Source of the DNA: Sanderia malayensis | Lineage: Eukaryota; Cnidaria; Scyphozoa; Semaeostomeae; Pelagiidae | Assembly: GCA_013076295.1 (NCBI GenBank) | Contig: RQOL01000718.1 | Location: forward strand, 248,001 to 312,000 | Length of the DNA stretch: 64,000 nucleotides | Direction of reading: 5' to 3' | Part shown: positions 48,182 through 57,586 of the stretch, in pieces | Position numbering within the stretch: position 1 is the first letter of the stretch | How the letters are laid out: the number at the start of each line of letters is the position of its first letter | Made by a program: the position numbers and the translations under genes | Notes under the pieces: model-generated | What the model saw: only the letters and a program-made list of their open reading frames with translations | What the model was told of the DNA's origin: nothing | Database searches by the model: none

Positions 48182-48287
48182 AACTTCTTTTATCGTTTTA
48201 TACGCCACTTTTCTCGTTTCTGATTTTATGATACATAATCGTTTCTTGAATGGAAAAATTGGTCTAAAATTAGTACCCGCCTATCGT

Positions 48288-48359
48288 GGGGATATAGCTC
48301 TGTGGTAGAGCATTCGACTGCAGATCGAGAGGTCCCTGGTTCAATCCCGGGTGTTCCCT
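48288..48359 (+). tRNA. trnC-GCA: tRNA-Cys(GCA) copy 23
   Basis: ctctgtgg D loop and tgttccc; junction of the two 1,605-bp duplicates. Confidence 0.78.
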
Positions 48360-48464
48360 AACTTCTTTTATCGTTTTATACGCCGCGTTTATCGTTTCTG
48401 CTTCTATCTTACATAGTATTTTCTGGATTGGAAGCATTTGTCTAAATCTAAACCTACTTTTCGT

Positions 48465-48536
48465 GGGGATATAGCTCAGTGGTAGAGCATTCGACTGCAG
48501 ATCGAGAGGTCCCTGGTTGAATCCCGGGTGTCCCTT
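48465..48536 (+). tRNA. trnC-GCA: tRNA-Cys(GCA) copy 24
   Basis: Duplicate of copy 15 (offset 1,605), same two lesions. Confidence 0.7.
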
Positions 48537-48642
48537 AACCTTATTTTAACGTTTTATACGCCACTCTTCTCGTTTCTGATTTTATGATACATGTCATTTT
48601 TTGAATGGAAAAATTGGTCTAAAATTAGTACCCGTCTATCGT

Positions 48643-48714
48643 GAGGATATAGCTCAGTGGTAGAGCATTCGACTGCAGAGCGAGAGGTCCTTGGTTCAAT
48701 CCCGGTTGTCCCAT
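48643..48714 (+). tRNA. trnC-GCA: tRNA-Cys(GCA)-like copy 25, probable pseudogene
   Basis: Duplicate of copy 16. Confidence 0.55.
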
Positions 48715-48821
48715 AACCTTATGTTATCCTTTTATACGCCACTTTCCTTTTTTCTGATTTTATGATATATAGTCATTGCTTGAATTGAAAAATTGGTCTA
48801 AAATTACTACCTGCCTGTCGT

Positions 48822-48893
48822 GGGGATATAGCTCAGTGGTAGAGCATTCGACTGCAGATCGAGAGGTCCCTGGTTCAATCCCGGGTGTCCCCT
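48822..48893 (+). tRNA. trnC-GCA: tRNA-Cys(GCA) copy 26
   Basis: Duplicate of copy 17; consensus. Confidence 0.95.
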
Positions 48894-49000
48894 AACCTTA
48901 TTTTATTGTTTTATACGACACTATTCTCGTTTCCGCTTTCCTCTTTTATAGTAATTTCTTGATTGGAAAAATTGGTGTAAAACTTGTGCTTGCCTATCTT

Positions 49001-49072
49001 TGGGATATAGCTCAGTGGTAAAGCATTCGACTGCAGATCGAGAGGTCCCTGATTCAATTCCGGGTGTCCCCT
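49001..49072 (+). tRNA. trnC-GCA: tRNA-Cys(GCA) copy 27
   Basis: Duplicate of copy 18. Confidence 0.65.
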
Positions 49073-49177
49073 AACTTTTTTTATCGTTTTATACGCCACG
49101 TTTCTCGTTTCTGCTTCTATCTTACATAGTATTTTTTGGATTGGAAGCATTCGTCTAAATCTAAACCTACTTTTCGT

Positions 49178-49249
49178 GGGGATATAGCTCAGTGATAGAG
49201 CATTCGACTGCAGATCGAGAGGTCCCTGGTTCAATCCCGGATGTCCCCT
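49178..49249 (+). tRNA. trnC-GCA: tRNA-Cys(GCA) copy 28
   Basis: Duplicate of copy 19. Confidence 0.78.
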
Positions 49250-49356
49250 AACCTTATTTTATTGTTTTATAGGCCACTTTTCTCGTTTCTGATTTTATGT
49301 TACATAGTCATTTCTTGATTTGAAAAATTGGTCTAAAATTAGTACCTCCCTATCGT

Positions 49357-49428
49357 GGGGATATAGCTCAGTGGTAGAGCATTCGACTGCAGATCGAGAG
49401 GTCCCTGGTTCAATCCCGGGTGTCCCCT
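49357..49428 (+). tRNA. trnC-GCA: tRNA-Cys(GCA) copy 29
   Basis: Duplicate of copy 20; consensus. Confidence 0.95.
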
Positions 49429-49535
49429 AACCTTATTTTATCGTTTTATACGCCACTTTCCTTTTTTCTGATTTTATGATACATAGTCATTTCTTGATTG
49501 GAAAAATTGGTCTAAAATTTGTGCTTGCCTATCTT

Positions 49536-49607
49536 TGGGATATAGCTCAGTGGTAGAGCATTCGACTGCAGATCGAGAGGTCCCTGGTTCAATCCCGGGT
49601 GTCCCCT
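49536..49607 (+). tRNA. trnC-GCA: tRNA-Cys(GCA) copy 30
   Basis: Duplicate of copy 21; first base T. Confidence 0.88.
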
Positions 49608-49714
49608 AACCTTATTTTATCGTTTTATACGCCACTTTCCTTTTTTCTGATTTTATGATACATAGTCATTTCTTGATTGGAAAAATTGGTCTAAAACTTG
49701 TGCTTGCCTATCTT

Positions 49715-49786
49715 TGGGATATAGCTCAATGGTAGAGCATTCGACTGCAGATCGAGAGGTCCCTGATTCAATTCCGGGTGTTCCCT
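49715..49786 (+). tRNA. trnC-GCA: tRNA-Cys(GCA) copy 31
   Basis: Near-duplicate of copy 22, but caatggtagagc, so its D stem is intact. Confidence 0.65.
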
Positions 49787-49892
49787 AACTTCTTTTATCG
49801 TTTTATACGCCACTTTTCTCGTTTCTGATTTTATGATACATAATCGTTTCTTGAATGGAAAAATTGGTCTAAAATTAGTACCCGCCTATCGT

Positions 49893-49964
49893 GGGGATAT
49901 AGCTCAGTGGCAGAGCATTCGACTGCAGAACGAGAGGTCCCTGGTTCAATTCCGGGTGTCCCCT
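49893..49964 (+). tRNA. trnC-GCA: tRNA-Cys(GCA) copy 32
   Basis: ggcagagc D loop, gaacgag stem mismatch, caattccggg; the 1,605-bp duplication ends at its 5' side. Confidence 0.7.
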
Positions 49965-50070
49965 ACCTTTCTTTATCGTTTTATACGCCACTTTTTTCGT
50001 TTCTGATTTCATTATACATAGTGATTTCTTGAATGGAAAAATTGGTCTAATTTTAAAACCTGCCTGTCGT

Positions 50071-50142
50071 GTGGATATAGCTCATTGGTAGAGCATTCGA
50101 CTGCATATCGAGAGGTCCCTGGTTCAATCCCGGGTGTCCCCT
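50071..50142 (+). tRNA. trnC-GCA: tRNA-Cys(GCA) copy 33
   Basis: gtgg start, cattgg D loop, and ctgcata loop: the base 3' of the anticodon pair region is changed but GCA stays. Confidence 0.62.
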
Positions 50143-50249
50143 AACCTTATTTTATTGTTTTATGCGACACTATTCTCGTTTCCGCTTTCCTCTTTTATAG
50201 TAATTTCTTGATTGGAAAAACTGGTCTAAAACTTGTGCATGCCTATCGT

Positions 50250-50321
50250 GGGTATATAGCTCAGTGGCAGAGCATTCGACTGCAGAACGAGACGTCCTTG
50301 GTTCAATCCCGCGTGTCCCCT
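50250..50321 (+). tRNA. trnC-GCA: tRNA-Cys(GCA)-like copy 34, probable pseudogene
   Basis: gggtata start, ggcag, gaacgagac, ccttgg and cccgcg: several stems damaged. Confidence 0.55.
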
Positions 50322-50428
50322 AATCTTTTTTTATTGCTTTATACGACACTTTTGTCCTTTCTGCTTTCATCTTTTATAGTCATTTTATGATTGGAAAAAT
50401 TGGTCTAAAACTTGTGTTTGCCTATCTT

Positions 50429-50500
50429 TGGGATATAGCTCAGTGGTAAAGCATTCGACCGCAGATCGAAAGGTCCCTGATTCAATTCCGGGTGTCCCCT
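50429..50500 (+). tRNA. trnC-GCA: tRNA-Cys(GCA) copy 35
   Basis: First base T, gtaaagc, cgaccgcag in the anticodon arm, gattcaattccggg. Confidence 0.58.
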
Positions 50501-50603
50501 AACTTCTTTTATCGTTTTATACGCCACGTTTCTTGTTTCTGCTTCTATGTTACATAGTATTTTCTGGATTGGAAGCATTCGTCTAGATCTAAATACTTTT
50601 CGT

Positions 50604-50675
50604 GGGCATATAGCTCAGTGGTAGAGCATTCGACTGCAGATCGAGAGGTCCCTTGTTCAATCCCGGGTGTCCCCT
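50604..50675 (+). tRNA. trnC-GCA: tRNA-Cys(GCA) copy 36
   Basis: gggcata start (pair 4:69 lost) and ccttg in the T stem. Confidence 0.68.
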
Positions 50676-50781
50676 AACCTTATTTTATCGTTTTATACGC
50701 CATTTTTCTCTTTTCTGATTTTATGATACATGTCATTTCTTGAGTGGAAAAATTGGTCTAAATTTAGTACCTGCCTGTCGT

Positions 50782-50852
50782 GGGGATATAGCTCAGTGGT
50801 AGAGCATTCACTGCAGATCGAGAGGTCCCTGGCTCAATCCCGGGTGTCCCCT
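50782..50852 (+). tRNA. trnC-GCA: tRNA-Cys(GCA)-like copy 37, probable pseudogene
   Basis: 71 nt: one base is missing from the anticodon stem (gcattcactgcag); ggctcaatccc. Confidence 0.55.
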
Positions 50853-50959
50853 AACCTTATTTTATTGTTTTATACGCCACTTTTCTTGTTTCTGATTTTA
50901 TGTTACATAGTTAGTTCTTGAATGAAAAAATTGGTCTAAATTTAGTACCTGCCTATCGT

Positions 50960-51031
50960 GGGGATATATCTCATTCGTAGAGCATTCGACTGCAGATCGA
51001 GAGGTCCCTGGTTCAATCCCGGGGGTCCCCT
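50960..51031 (+). tRNA. trnC-GCA: tRNA-Cys(GCA)-like copy 38, probable pseudogene
   Basis: tatctcattcgtag disrupts the D arm and A box; gggggtcccc at the T arm/acceptor junction. Confidence 0.55.
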
Positions 51032-51136
51032 AATCTCTTTTATCGTTTTATACGCCACGTTTCTCGTTTCTGCTTCTATCTTACATAGTATTTTCTGGAT
51101 TGGAAGCTTTCGTCTAGATCTAAATCTACTTTTCGT

Positions 51137-51208
51137 GGGGATATAGCTCAATGGTAGAGCATTCTACTGCAGATCGAGAGGTCCCTGGTTCAATCCCGGG
51201 TGTCCCCT
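51137..51208 (+). tRNA. trnC-GCA: tRNA-Cys(GCA) copy 39
   Basis: caatgg D loop; attctactgc breaks an anticodon-stem pair. Confidence 0.75.
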
Positions 51209-51315
51209 AACCTTATTTTATTGTTTTATACGACACTATTCTCGTTTCCGCTTTCATCGTTTATAGTCATTTCTTGATTGGAAAAATTGGTCTAAAACTT
51301 GTGCCTGCCTATCGT

Positions 51316-51387
51316 GGGGATATAGCTCAGTGGCAGAGCATTCGACTGCAGATCGATAGGTCCCTGGTTCAATCTCGGGTGTCCCCT
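51316..51387 (+). tRNA. trnC-GCA: tRNA-Cys(GCA) copy 40
   Basis: ggcagagc, cgatagg and aatctcggg changes. Confidence 0.7.
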
Positions 51388-51494
51388 AACCTTATTTTAT
51401 CGTTTTATACGCCACGTTTCTCGTTTCTGATTTTATGTTACATAGTTATTTCTTGAATGGAAAAATTGGTCTAAAATTAGTACCTGTCTATCCT

Positions 51495-51566
51495 GGGGAT
51501 ATAGCTCAGTGGTAGAGCATTCGACTGCAGATCGAGAGGTCCCTGGTTCAATCCCGGGTGTCCCCT
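51495..51566 (+). tRNA. trnC-GCA: tRNA-Cys(GCA) copy 41
   Basis: Consensus sequence. Confidence 0.95.
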
Positions 51567-51672
51567 AACCTTATTTAATCGTTTTATACTCCACTTTTCT
51601 CGTTTCTGCTTTTATGATACATGTCATTTCTTGATTGGATAAATTGGTCTAAAACTAGTACCTGCCTATCGT

Positions 51673-51744
51673 GGGGATATAGCTCAGTGGTAGAGCATTC
51701 GACTGCAGAACGAGAGGTCCCTGGTTCAATCCCGGGTGTTCCCT
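51673..51744 (+). tRNA. trnC-GCA: tRNA-Cys(GCA) copy 42
   Basis: gaacgag stem mismatch, tgttccc; followed by a 3'-half fragment at 51778-51806. Confidence 0.78.
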
Positions 51745-51777
51745 AACCTTTTTTATCGTTTTTTACGATACCTTTGT

Positions 51778-51806
51778 CGTCCCTGGTCTAATCCCGGGTG
51801 TCCCCT
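51778..51806 (+). pseudogene. tRNA 3'-half fragment (first of 13)
   Basis: Reads tcgtccctggtctaatcccg and on to the tRNA 3' end tgtcccct, then the normal downstream spacer. The same truncated unit follows copies 48, 50, 52, 57, 63, 70, 71, 74, 81, 82, 89 and 93, near 52907, 53326, 53746, 54698, 55828, 57137, 57378, 57975, 59284, 59525, 60837 and 61610. It has B-box-like sequence but no A box. Confidence 0.85.
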
Positions 51807-51913
51807 AACCTTATTTTATTGTTTTATACGCCACTTTTCTCGTTTCTGATTTTATGTTAAATAGTCATTTCTTGATTGGATAAATTGGTCTAATATTAGT
51901 ACCTGCCTATCGT

Positions 51914-51985
51914 GGGGATATAGCTCAGTGGTAGAGCATTCGACTGCAGATCGAGAGGTCCCTGGTTGAATCCCCGGTGTCCCCA
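51914..51985 (+). tRNA. trnC-GCA: tRNA-Cys(GCA) copy 43
   Basis: ggttgaatccccgg T arm; discriminator A. Confidence 0.68.
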
Positions 51986-52090
51986 AACTTATTTTATCGT
52001 TTTATACGTCACTTTTCTCGTTTCTGATTTTATGATACATGTCGTTTCTTGATTGGATAAATTGGTCTAAAACTAGTACCTGCCTATCTT

Positions 52091-52162
52091 TGGGATACAG
52101 CTCAGTGGTCAAGCATTCGACTGCAGATCGAGAGGTCCCTGGTTCAATCCCGGGTGTCCCCT
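52091..52162 (+). tRNA. trnC-GCA: tRNA-Cys(GCA) copy 44
   Basis: tgggatacag start and ggtcaagc D arm. Confidence 0.62.
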
Positions 52163-52268
52163 AACCTTTTTTTATTATTTTATACTCCACTTTTCTCGTT
52201 TCTGATTTTATGATACATGTCATTTCTTGATTGGATAAATTGGTCTAAAACTAGTACCTGCCTATCGT

Positions 52269-52340
52269 GGGAATATAGCTCAGTGGTAGAGCATTCGACT
52301 GCAGATCGAGAGGTCCCTGGTTCAATCCCGGGTGTTCCCT
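52269..52340 (+). tRNA. trnC-GCA: tRNA-Cys(GCA) copy 45
   Basis: gggaata with tgttccc: compensatory A4:U69 pair; otherwise consensus. Confidence 0.92.
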
Positions 52341-52446
52341 AACCTTCTTTTATCGTTTTATACTCCACTTTTCTCGTTTCTGATTTTATGATACATGTCA
52401 TTTCTTGATTGGATAAATTGGTCTAAAACTAGTACCTGCCTATCGT

Positions 52447-52518
52447 GGGAATATAGCTCAGTGGTCAAGCATTCGACTGCAGATCGAGAGGTCCCTGGCT
52501 CAATCCCGGGTGTCCTCT
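52447..52518 (+). tRNA. trnC-GCA: tRNA-Cys(GCA) copy 46
   Basis: gggaata but tgtcctc (4:69 mismatch), ggtcaagc, ggctcaatccc. Confidence 0.6.
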
Positions 52519-52624
52519 AACCTTATTTTATCGTTTTATACTCCACTTTTCTCGTTTCTGATTTTATGATACATGTCATTTCTTGATTGGATAAATTGGT
52601 CTAAAACTAGTACCTGCCTATCGT

Positions 52625-52696
52625 GGGAATATAGCTCAGTGGTAGAGCATTCGACTGCAGATCGAGAGGTCCCTGGTTCAATCCCGGGTGTTCCCT
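52625..52696 (+). tRNA. trnC-GCA: tRNA-Cys(GCA) copy 47
   Basis: gggaata with tgttccc (A4:U69); otherwise consensus. Confidence 0.92.
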
Positions 52697-52801
52697 AACC
52701 TTTTTTATCGTTTTATACTCCACTTTTCTCGTTTCTGATTTTATGATACATGTCATTTCTTGATTGGATAAATTGGTCTAAAACTAGTACCTGCCTATCG
52801 T

Positions 52802-52873
52802 GGGAATATAGCTCAGTGGTAGAGCATTCGACTGCAGATCGAGAGGTCCCTGGTTCAATCCCGGGTGTTCCCT
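52802..52873 (+). tRNA. trnC-GCA: tRNA-Cys(GCA) copy 48
   Basis: gggaata with tgttccc (A4:U69); followed by a 3'-half fragment. Confidence 0.92.
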
Positions 52874-53042
52874 AACCTTTTTTATCGTTTTTTACGCTAC
52901 CTTTGTCGTCCCTGGTCTAATCCCGGGTGTCCCCTAACCCTATTTTATTGTTTTATACGCCACTTTTCTCGTTTCTGATTTTATGTTAAATAGTCATTTC
53001 TTGATTGGATAAATTGGTCTAAAACTAGTGCCTGCCTATCGT

Positions 53043-53114
53043 GGGGATATAGCTCAGTGGTAGAGCATTCGACTGCAGATCGAGAGGTCCCTGGTTCAAT
53101 CCCGGGTGTCCCCT
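53043..53114 (+). tRNA. trnC-GCA: tRNA-Cys(GCA) copy 49
   Basis: Consensus sequence. Confidence 0.95.
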
Positions 53115-53220
53115 AACCTTATTTTATTGTTTTATACGACACTTTTTTTTTTCTGCCTTCATCTTTTATAGTCATTTCTTGATTGGAAAAATTGGTCTAA
53201 AATATGTGCCTGCCCATGGT

Positions 53221-53292
53221 GGGGATATAGCTCAGTGGCAGAGCATTCGACTGCAGAACGAGAGGTACCTGGTTCAATTCCGGGTGACCCCT
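53221..53292 (+). tRNA. trnC-GCA: tRNA-Cys(GCA)-like copy 50, probable pseudogene
   Basis: ggcag, gaacgag, ggtacctgg, caattccgggtgacccc; followed by a 3'-half fragment. Confidence 0.6.
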
Positions 53293-53461
53293 AACCTTTT
53301 TTATCGTTTTATACGCTGCCTTTGTCGTCCCTGGTCTAATCCCGGGTGTCCCCTAACCTTATTTTATTGTTTTATACGCCACTTTTCTCGTTTCTGATTT
53401 TATGTTAAATAGTCATTTCTTGATTGGATAAATTGGTCTAACACTAGTACCTGCCTATCGT

Positions 53462-53533
53462 GGGGATATAGCTCAGTGGTAGAGCATTCGCCTGCAGATC
53501 GAGAGGTCCCTGGTTCAATCCCGGGTGTCCCCT
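53462..53533 (+). tRNA. trnC-GCA: tRNA-Cys(GCA) copy 51
   Basis: Last 5' anticodon-stem base changed (ttcgcctgcag). Confidence 0.83.
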
Positions 53534-53640
53534 AACCTTATTTTATCGTTTTATACGCCACTTTTCTCGTTTCTGATTTTATGTTACATAGTTATTTCTT
53601 GAATGGAAAAATTGGTCTAACACTAGTACCTGCCTATCGT

Positions 53641-53712
53641 GGGGATATAGCTCAGTGGTAGAGCATTCGACTGCAGATCGAGAGGTCCCTGGTTCAATCC
53701 CGGGTGTTCCCT
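53641..53712 (+). tRNA. trnC-GCA: tRNA-Cys(GCA) copy 52
   Basis: Only C69 to T (wobble with G4); followed by a 3'-half fragment. Confidence 0.9.
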
Positions 53713-53881
53713 AACCTTTTTTGTCGTTTTTTACGATACCTTTGTCGTCCCTGGTCTAATCCCGGGTGTCCCCTAACCTTATTTTATTGTTTTATACGCC
53801 ACTTTTCTCGTTTCTGATTTTATGTTAAATAGTCATTTCTTGATTGGATAAATTGGTCTAAAACTAGTACCTGCCTATCGT

Positions 53882-53953
53882 GGGGATATAGCTCAGTGGT
53901 AGAGCCTTCGACTGCAGATCGAGAGGTCCCTGGTTCAATCCCGGGTGTCGCCT
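53882..53953 (+). tRNA. trnC-GCA: tRNA-Cys(GCA) copy 53
   Basis: gagccttcg and tgtcgcc (3:70 mismatch). Confidence 0.72.
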
Positions 53954-54059
53954 AACCTTATTTTATCGTTTTATACTCCACTTTTCTCGTTTCTCATTTT
54001 ATGATACATGTCATTTCTTGATTGGATAAATTGGTCTAAAACTAGTACCTGCCTATCGT

Positions 54060-54131
54060 GGGGATATAGCTCAGTGGTAGAGCATTCGACTGCAGATCGA
54101 GAGGTCCCTGGTTTAATCCCGGGTGTCCGCT
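54060..54131 (+). tRNA. trnC-GCA: tRNA-Cys(GCA) copy 54
   Basis: ggtttaatccc and tgtccgc (2:71 mismatch). Confidence 0.72.
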
Positions 54132-54237
54132 AACCTTATTTTATTGTTTTATACGACACTATTCTCGTTTCTGATTTTATGATACATGTCATTTCTTGAT
54201 TGGAAAAATTGGTCTAAAACTTGTGCCTGCCTATCGT

Positions 54238-54309
54238 GGAGATATAGCTCAGTGGTAGAGCATTCGACTGCAGATCGAGAGGTCCCTGGTTTAATCCCGG
54301 GTGTCCGCT
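54238..54309 (+). tRNA. trnC-GCA: tRNA-Cys(GCA) copy 55
   Basis: ggagata start, ggtttaatccc and tgtccgc. Confidence 0.66.
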
Positions 54310-54415
54310 AACCTTATTTTATTGTTTTATACGACACTATTCTCGTTTCTGATTTTATGATACATGTCATTTCTTGATTGGAAAAATTGGTCTAAAACTT
54401 GTGCCTGCCTATCGT

Positions 54416-54487
54416 GGGGATATAGCTCAGTGGTAGAGCATTCGACTGCAGATCGAGAGGTCCCTGGTTCAATCCCGGGTGTCCCCT
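54416..54487 (+). tRNA. trnC-GCA: tRNA-Cys(GCA) copy 56
   Basis: Consensus sequence. Confidence 0.95.
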
Positions 54488-54593
54488 AACCTTCTTTTAT
54501 TGTTTTATACGACACTATTCTCGTTTCTGATTTTATGATACATGTCATTTCTTGATTGGAAAAATTGGTCTAAAACTTGTGCCTGCCTATCGT

Positions 54594-54665
54594 GGGGATA
54601 TAGCTCAGTGGTAGAGCATTCGACTGCAGATCGAGAGGTCCCTGGTTCAATCCCGGGTGTTCCCT
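54594..54665 (+). tRNA. trnC-GCA: tRNA-Cys(GCA) copy 57
   Basis: Only C69 to T; followed by a 3'-half fragment. Confidence 0.9.
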
Positions 54666-54834
54666 AACCTTTTTTGTCGTTTTTTACGATACCTTTGTCG
54701 TCCCTGGTCTAATCCCGGGTGTCCCCTAACCTTATTTTATTGTTTTATACGCCACTTTTCTCGTTTCTGATTTTATGTTAAATAGTCATTTCTTGATTGG
54801 ATAAATTGGTCTAAAACTAGTACCTGCCTATCGT

Positions 54835-54906
54835 GGGGATATAGCTCAGTGGTAGAGCCTTCGACTGCAGATCGAGAGGTCCCTGGTTCAATCCCGGGTG
54901 TCGCCT
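54835..54906 (+). tRNA. trnC-GCA: tRNA-Cys(GCA) copy 58
   Basis: gagccttcg and tgtcgcc, as copy 53. Confidence 0.72.
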
Positions 54907-55012
54907 AACCTTATTTTATCGTTTTATACTCCACTTTTCTCGTTTCTCATTTTTTGATACATGTCATTTCTTGATTGGATAAATTGGTCTAAAACTAGTA
55001 CCTGCCTATCGT

Positions 55013-55084
55013 GGGGATATAGCTCAGTGGTAGAGCATTCGACTGCAGATCGAGAGGTCCCTGGTTCAATCCCGGGTGTCCGCT
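55013..55084 (+). tRNA. trnC-GCA: tRNA-Cys(GCA) copy 59
   Basis: tgtccgc only. Confidence 0.8.
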
Positions 55085-55189
55085 AACCTTATTTTATTGT
55101 TTTATACGACACTATTCTCGTTCTGATTTTATGATACATGTCATTTCTTGATTGGAAAAATTGGTCTAAAACTTGTGCCTGCCTATCGT

Positions 55190-55261
55190 GGGGATATAGC
55201 TCAGTGGTAGAGCATTCGACTGCAGATCGAGAGGTCCCTGGTTTAATCCCGGGTGTCCGCT
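55190..55261 (+). tRNA. trnC-GCA: tRNA-Cys(GCA) copy 60
   Basis: ggtttaatccc and tgtccgc. Confidence 0.72.
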
Positions 55262-55367
55262 AACCTTATTTTATTGTTTTATACGACACTATTCTCGTTT
55301 CTGATTTTATGATACATGTCACTTCTTGATTGGAAAAATTGGTCTAAAACTTGTGCCTGCCTATCGT

Positions 55368-55439
55368 GGGGATATAGCTCAGTGGTAGAGCATTCGACTG
55401 CAGATCGAGAGGTTCCTGGTTCAATCCCGGGTGTCCCCT
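55368..55439 (+). tRNA. trnC-GCA: tRNA-Cys(GCA) copy 61
   Basis: One change before the T stem (ggttcctgg). Confidence 0.88.
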
Positions 55440-55545
55440 AACCTTATTTTATCGTTTTATACTCCACTTTTCTCGTTTCTGATTTTATGATACATGTCAT
55501 TTCTTGATTGGATAAATTGGTCTAAAACTAGTACCTGCCTATCGT

Positions 55546-55617
55546 GGGGATATAGCTCAGTGGTAGAGCATTCGACTGCAGATCGAGAGGTCCCTGGTTC
55601 AATCCCGGGTGTCCCCT
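55546..55617 (+). tRNA. trnC-GCA: tRNA-Cys(GCA) copy 62
   Basis: Consensus sequence. Confidence 0.95.
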
Positions 55618-55723
55618 AACCTTATTTTATTGTTTTATACGACACTATTCTCGTTTCTGATTTTATGATACATGTCATTTCTTGATTGGAAAAATTGGTC
55701 TAAAACTTGTGCCTGCCTATCGT

Positions 55724-55795
55724 GGGGATATAGCTCAGTGGTAGAGCGTTCGACTGCAGATCGAGAGGTCCCTGGTTCAATCCCGGGTGTTCCCT
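55724..55795 (+). tRNA. trnC-GCA: tRNA-Cys(GCA) copy 63
   Basis: A26 to G and C69 to T; followed by a 3'-half fragment. Confidence 0.88.
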
Positions 55796-55963
55796 AACCT
55801 TTTTTGTCGTTTTTTACGATACCTTTGTCGTCCCTGGTCTAATCCCGGGTGTCCCTAACCTTATTTTATTGTTTTATACGCCACTTTTCTCGTTTCTGAT
55901 TTTATGTTAAATAGTCATTTCTTGATTGGATAAATTGGTCTAAAACTAGTACCTGCCTATCGT

Positions 55964-56035
55964 GGGGATATAGCTCAGTGGTAGAGCCTTCGACTGCAGA
56001 TCGAGAGGTCCCTGGTTCAATCCCGGGTGTCGCCT
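55964..56035 (+). tRNA. trnC-GCA: tRNA-Cys(GCA) copy 64
   Basis: gagccttcg and tgtcgcc. Confidence 0.72.
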
Positions 56036-56141
56036 AACCTTATTTTATCGTTTTATACTCCACTTTTCTCGTTTCTCATTTTTTGATACATGTCATTTCT
56101 TGATTGGATAAATTGGTCTAAAACTAGTACCTGCCTATCGT

Positions 56142-56213
56142 GGGGATATAGCTCAGTGGTAGAGCATTCGACTGCAGATCGAGAGGTCCCTGGTTCAATC
56201 CCGGGTGTCCGCT
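56142..56213 (+). tRNA. trnC-GCA: tRNA-Cys(GCA) copy 65
   Basis: tgtccgc only. Confidence 0.8.
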
Positions 56214-56319
56214 AACCTTATTTTATTGTTTTATACGACACTATTCTCGTTTCTGATTTTATGATACATGTCATTTCTTGATTGGAAAAATTGGTCTAAA
56301 ACTTGTGCCTGCCTATCGT

Positions 56320-56391
56320 GGGGATATAGCTCAGTGGTAGAGCATTCGACTGCAGATCGAGAGGTCCCTGGTTTAATCCCGGGTGTCCGCT
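56320..56391 (+). tRNA. trnC-GCA: tRNA-Cys(GCA) copy 66
   Basis: ggtttaatccc and tgtccgc. Confidence 0.72.
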
Positions 56392-56497
56392 AACCTTATT
56401 TTATTGTTTTATACGACACTATTCTCGTTTCTGATTTTATGATACATGTCACTTCTTGATTGGAAAAATTGGTCTAAAACTTGTGCCTGCCTATCGT

Positions 56498-56569
56498 GGG
56501 GATATAGCTCAGTGGTAGAGCATTCGACTGCAGATCGAGAGGTTCCTGGTTCAATCCCGGGTGTCCCCT
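56498..56569 (+). tRNA. trnC-GCA: tRNA-Cys(GCA) copy 67
   Basis: ggttcctgg only. Confidence 0.88.
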
Positions 56570-56675
56570 AACCTTATTTTATCGTTTTATACTCCACTTT
56601 TCTCGTTTCTGATTTTATGATACATGTCATTTCTTGATTGGATAAATTGGTCTAAAACTAGTACCTGCCTATCGT

Positions 56676-56746
56676 GGGGATATAGCTCAGTGGTAGAGCA
56701 TTCGACTGCAGATCGAGAGGTCCTGGTTCAATCCCGGGTGTCCCCT
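56676..56746 (+). tRNA. trnC-GCA: tRNA-Cys(GCA)-like copy 68
   Basis: 71 nt: one C is missing at the variable loop/T stem (ggtcctgg). Confidence 0.72.
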
Positions 56747-56852
56747 AACCTTATTTTATTGTTTTATACGACACTATTCTCGTTTCTGATTTTATGATAC
56801 ATGTCATTTCTTGATTGGAAAAATTGGTCTAAAACTTGTGCCTGCCTATCGT

Positions 56853-56924
56853 GGGGATATAGCTCAGTGGTAGAGCGTTCGACTGCAGATCGAGAGCTTC
56901 CTGGCTCAATCCCCGGTGTCCCCT
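56853..56924 (+). tRNA. trnC-GCA: tRNA-Cys(GCA) copy 69
   Basis: A26 to G, gagcttcctggctc and ccccgg in the T arm. Confidence 0.6.
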
Positions 56925-57031
56925 AACCTTATTTTATTGTTTTATACGACACTTTTGTCTTTTCTGCTTTCATCTTTTATAGTCATTTCTTGATTGGAAA
57001 AATTGGTCTAAAATATGTGCCCGCCCACGGT

Positions 57032-57103
57032 GGGGATATAGCTCAGTGGCAGAGCATTCGACTGCAGAACGAGACGTCCTTGGTTCAATCCCGCGTGTCC
57101 CCT
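57032..57103 (+). tRNA. trnC-GCA: tRNA-Cys(GCA)-like copy 70, probable pseudogene
   Basis: ggcag, gaacgagac, ccttgg, cccgcg; followed by a 3'-half fragment. Confidence 0.58.
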
Positions 57104-57272
57104 AACCTTTTTTGTCGTTTTTTACGATACCTTTGTCGTCCCTGGTCTAATCCCGGGTGTCCTCTAACCTTATTTTATTGTTTTATACGCCACTTTTCTC
57201 GTTTCTGATTTTATGTTAAATAGTCATTTCTTGATTGGATAAATTGGTCTAAAACTAGTACTTGTCTATCGT

Positions 57273-57344
57273 GGGGATATAGCTCAGTGGTAGAGCATTC
57301 GTCTGCAGATCGAGAGGTCCCTGGTTCAATCCCGGGTGTTCCCT
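57273..57344 (+). tRNA. trnC-GCA: tRNA-Cys(GCA) copy 71
   Basis: ttcgtctgc stem mismatch, C69 to T; followed by a 3'-half fragment. Confidence 0.78.
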
Positions 57345-57514
57345 AACCTTTTTTGTCGTTTTTTACGATACCTTTGTCGTCCCTGGTCTAATCCCGGGTG
57401 TCCCCTAACCTTATTTTATTTGTTTTATACGCCACTTTTCTCGTTTCTGATTTTATGTTAAATAGTCATTTCTTGATTGGATAAATTAGTCTAAAACTAG
57501 TACCTGCCTATCGT

Positions 57515-57586
57515 GGGGATATAGCTCAGTGGTAGAGCCTTCGACTGCAGATCGAGAGGTCCCTGGTTCAATCCCCGGTGTCGCCT
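57515..57586 (+). tRNA. trnC-GCA: tRNA-Cys(GCA) copy 72
   Basis: gagccttcg, ccccgg T stem and tgtcgcc. Confidence 0.66.

Larger units (their letters stand above)
46685..49894 (+). repeat. Tandem duplication of a 1,605-bp array segment
   Basis: Copies 14-22 and 23-31 correspond one to one at a constant offset of 1,605 bp, including private lesions of copies 15, 16, 18 and 19 and their spacers. Confidence 0.9.

Noticed and set aside
46303..51151. Frames such as MNQGPLDLQSNALPLSYIPT across the array
   Set aside because: They are antisense readings of tRNA bodies and spacers (LDLQSNAL comes from the tRNA), repeated only because the tRNA repeats.
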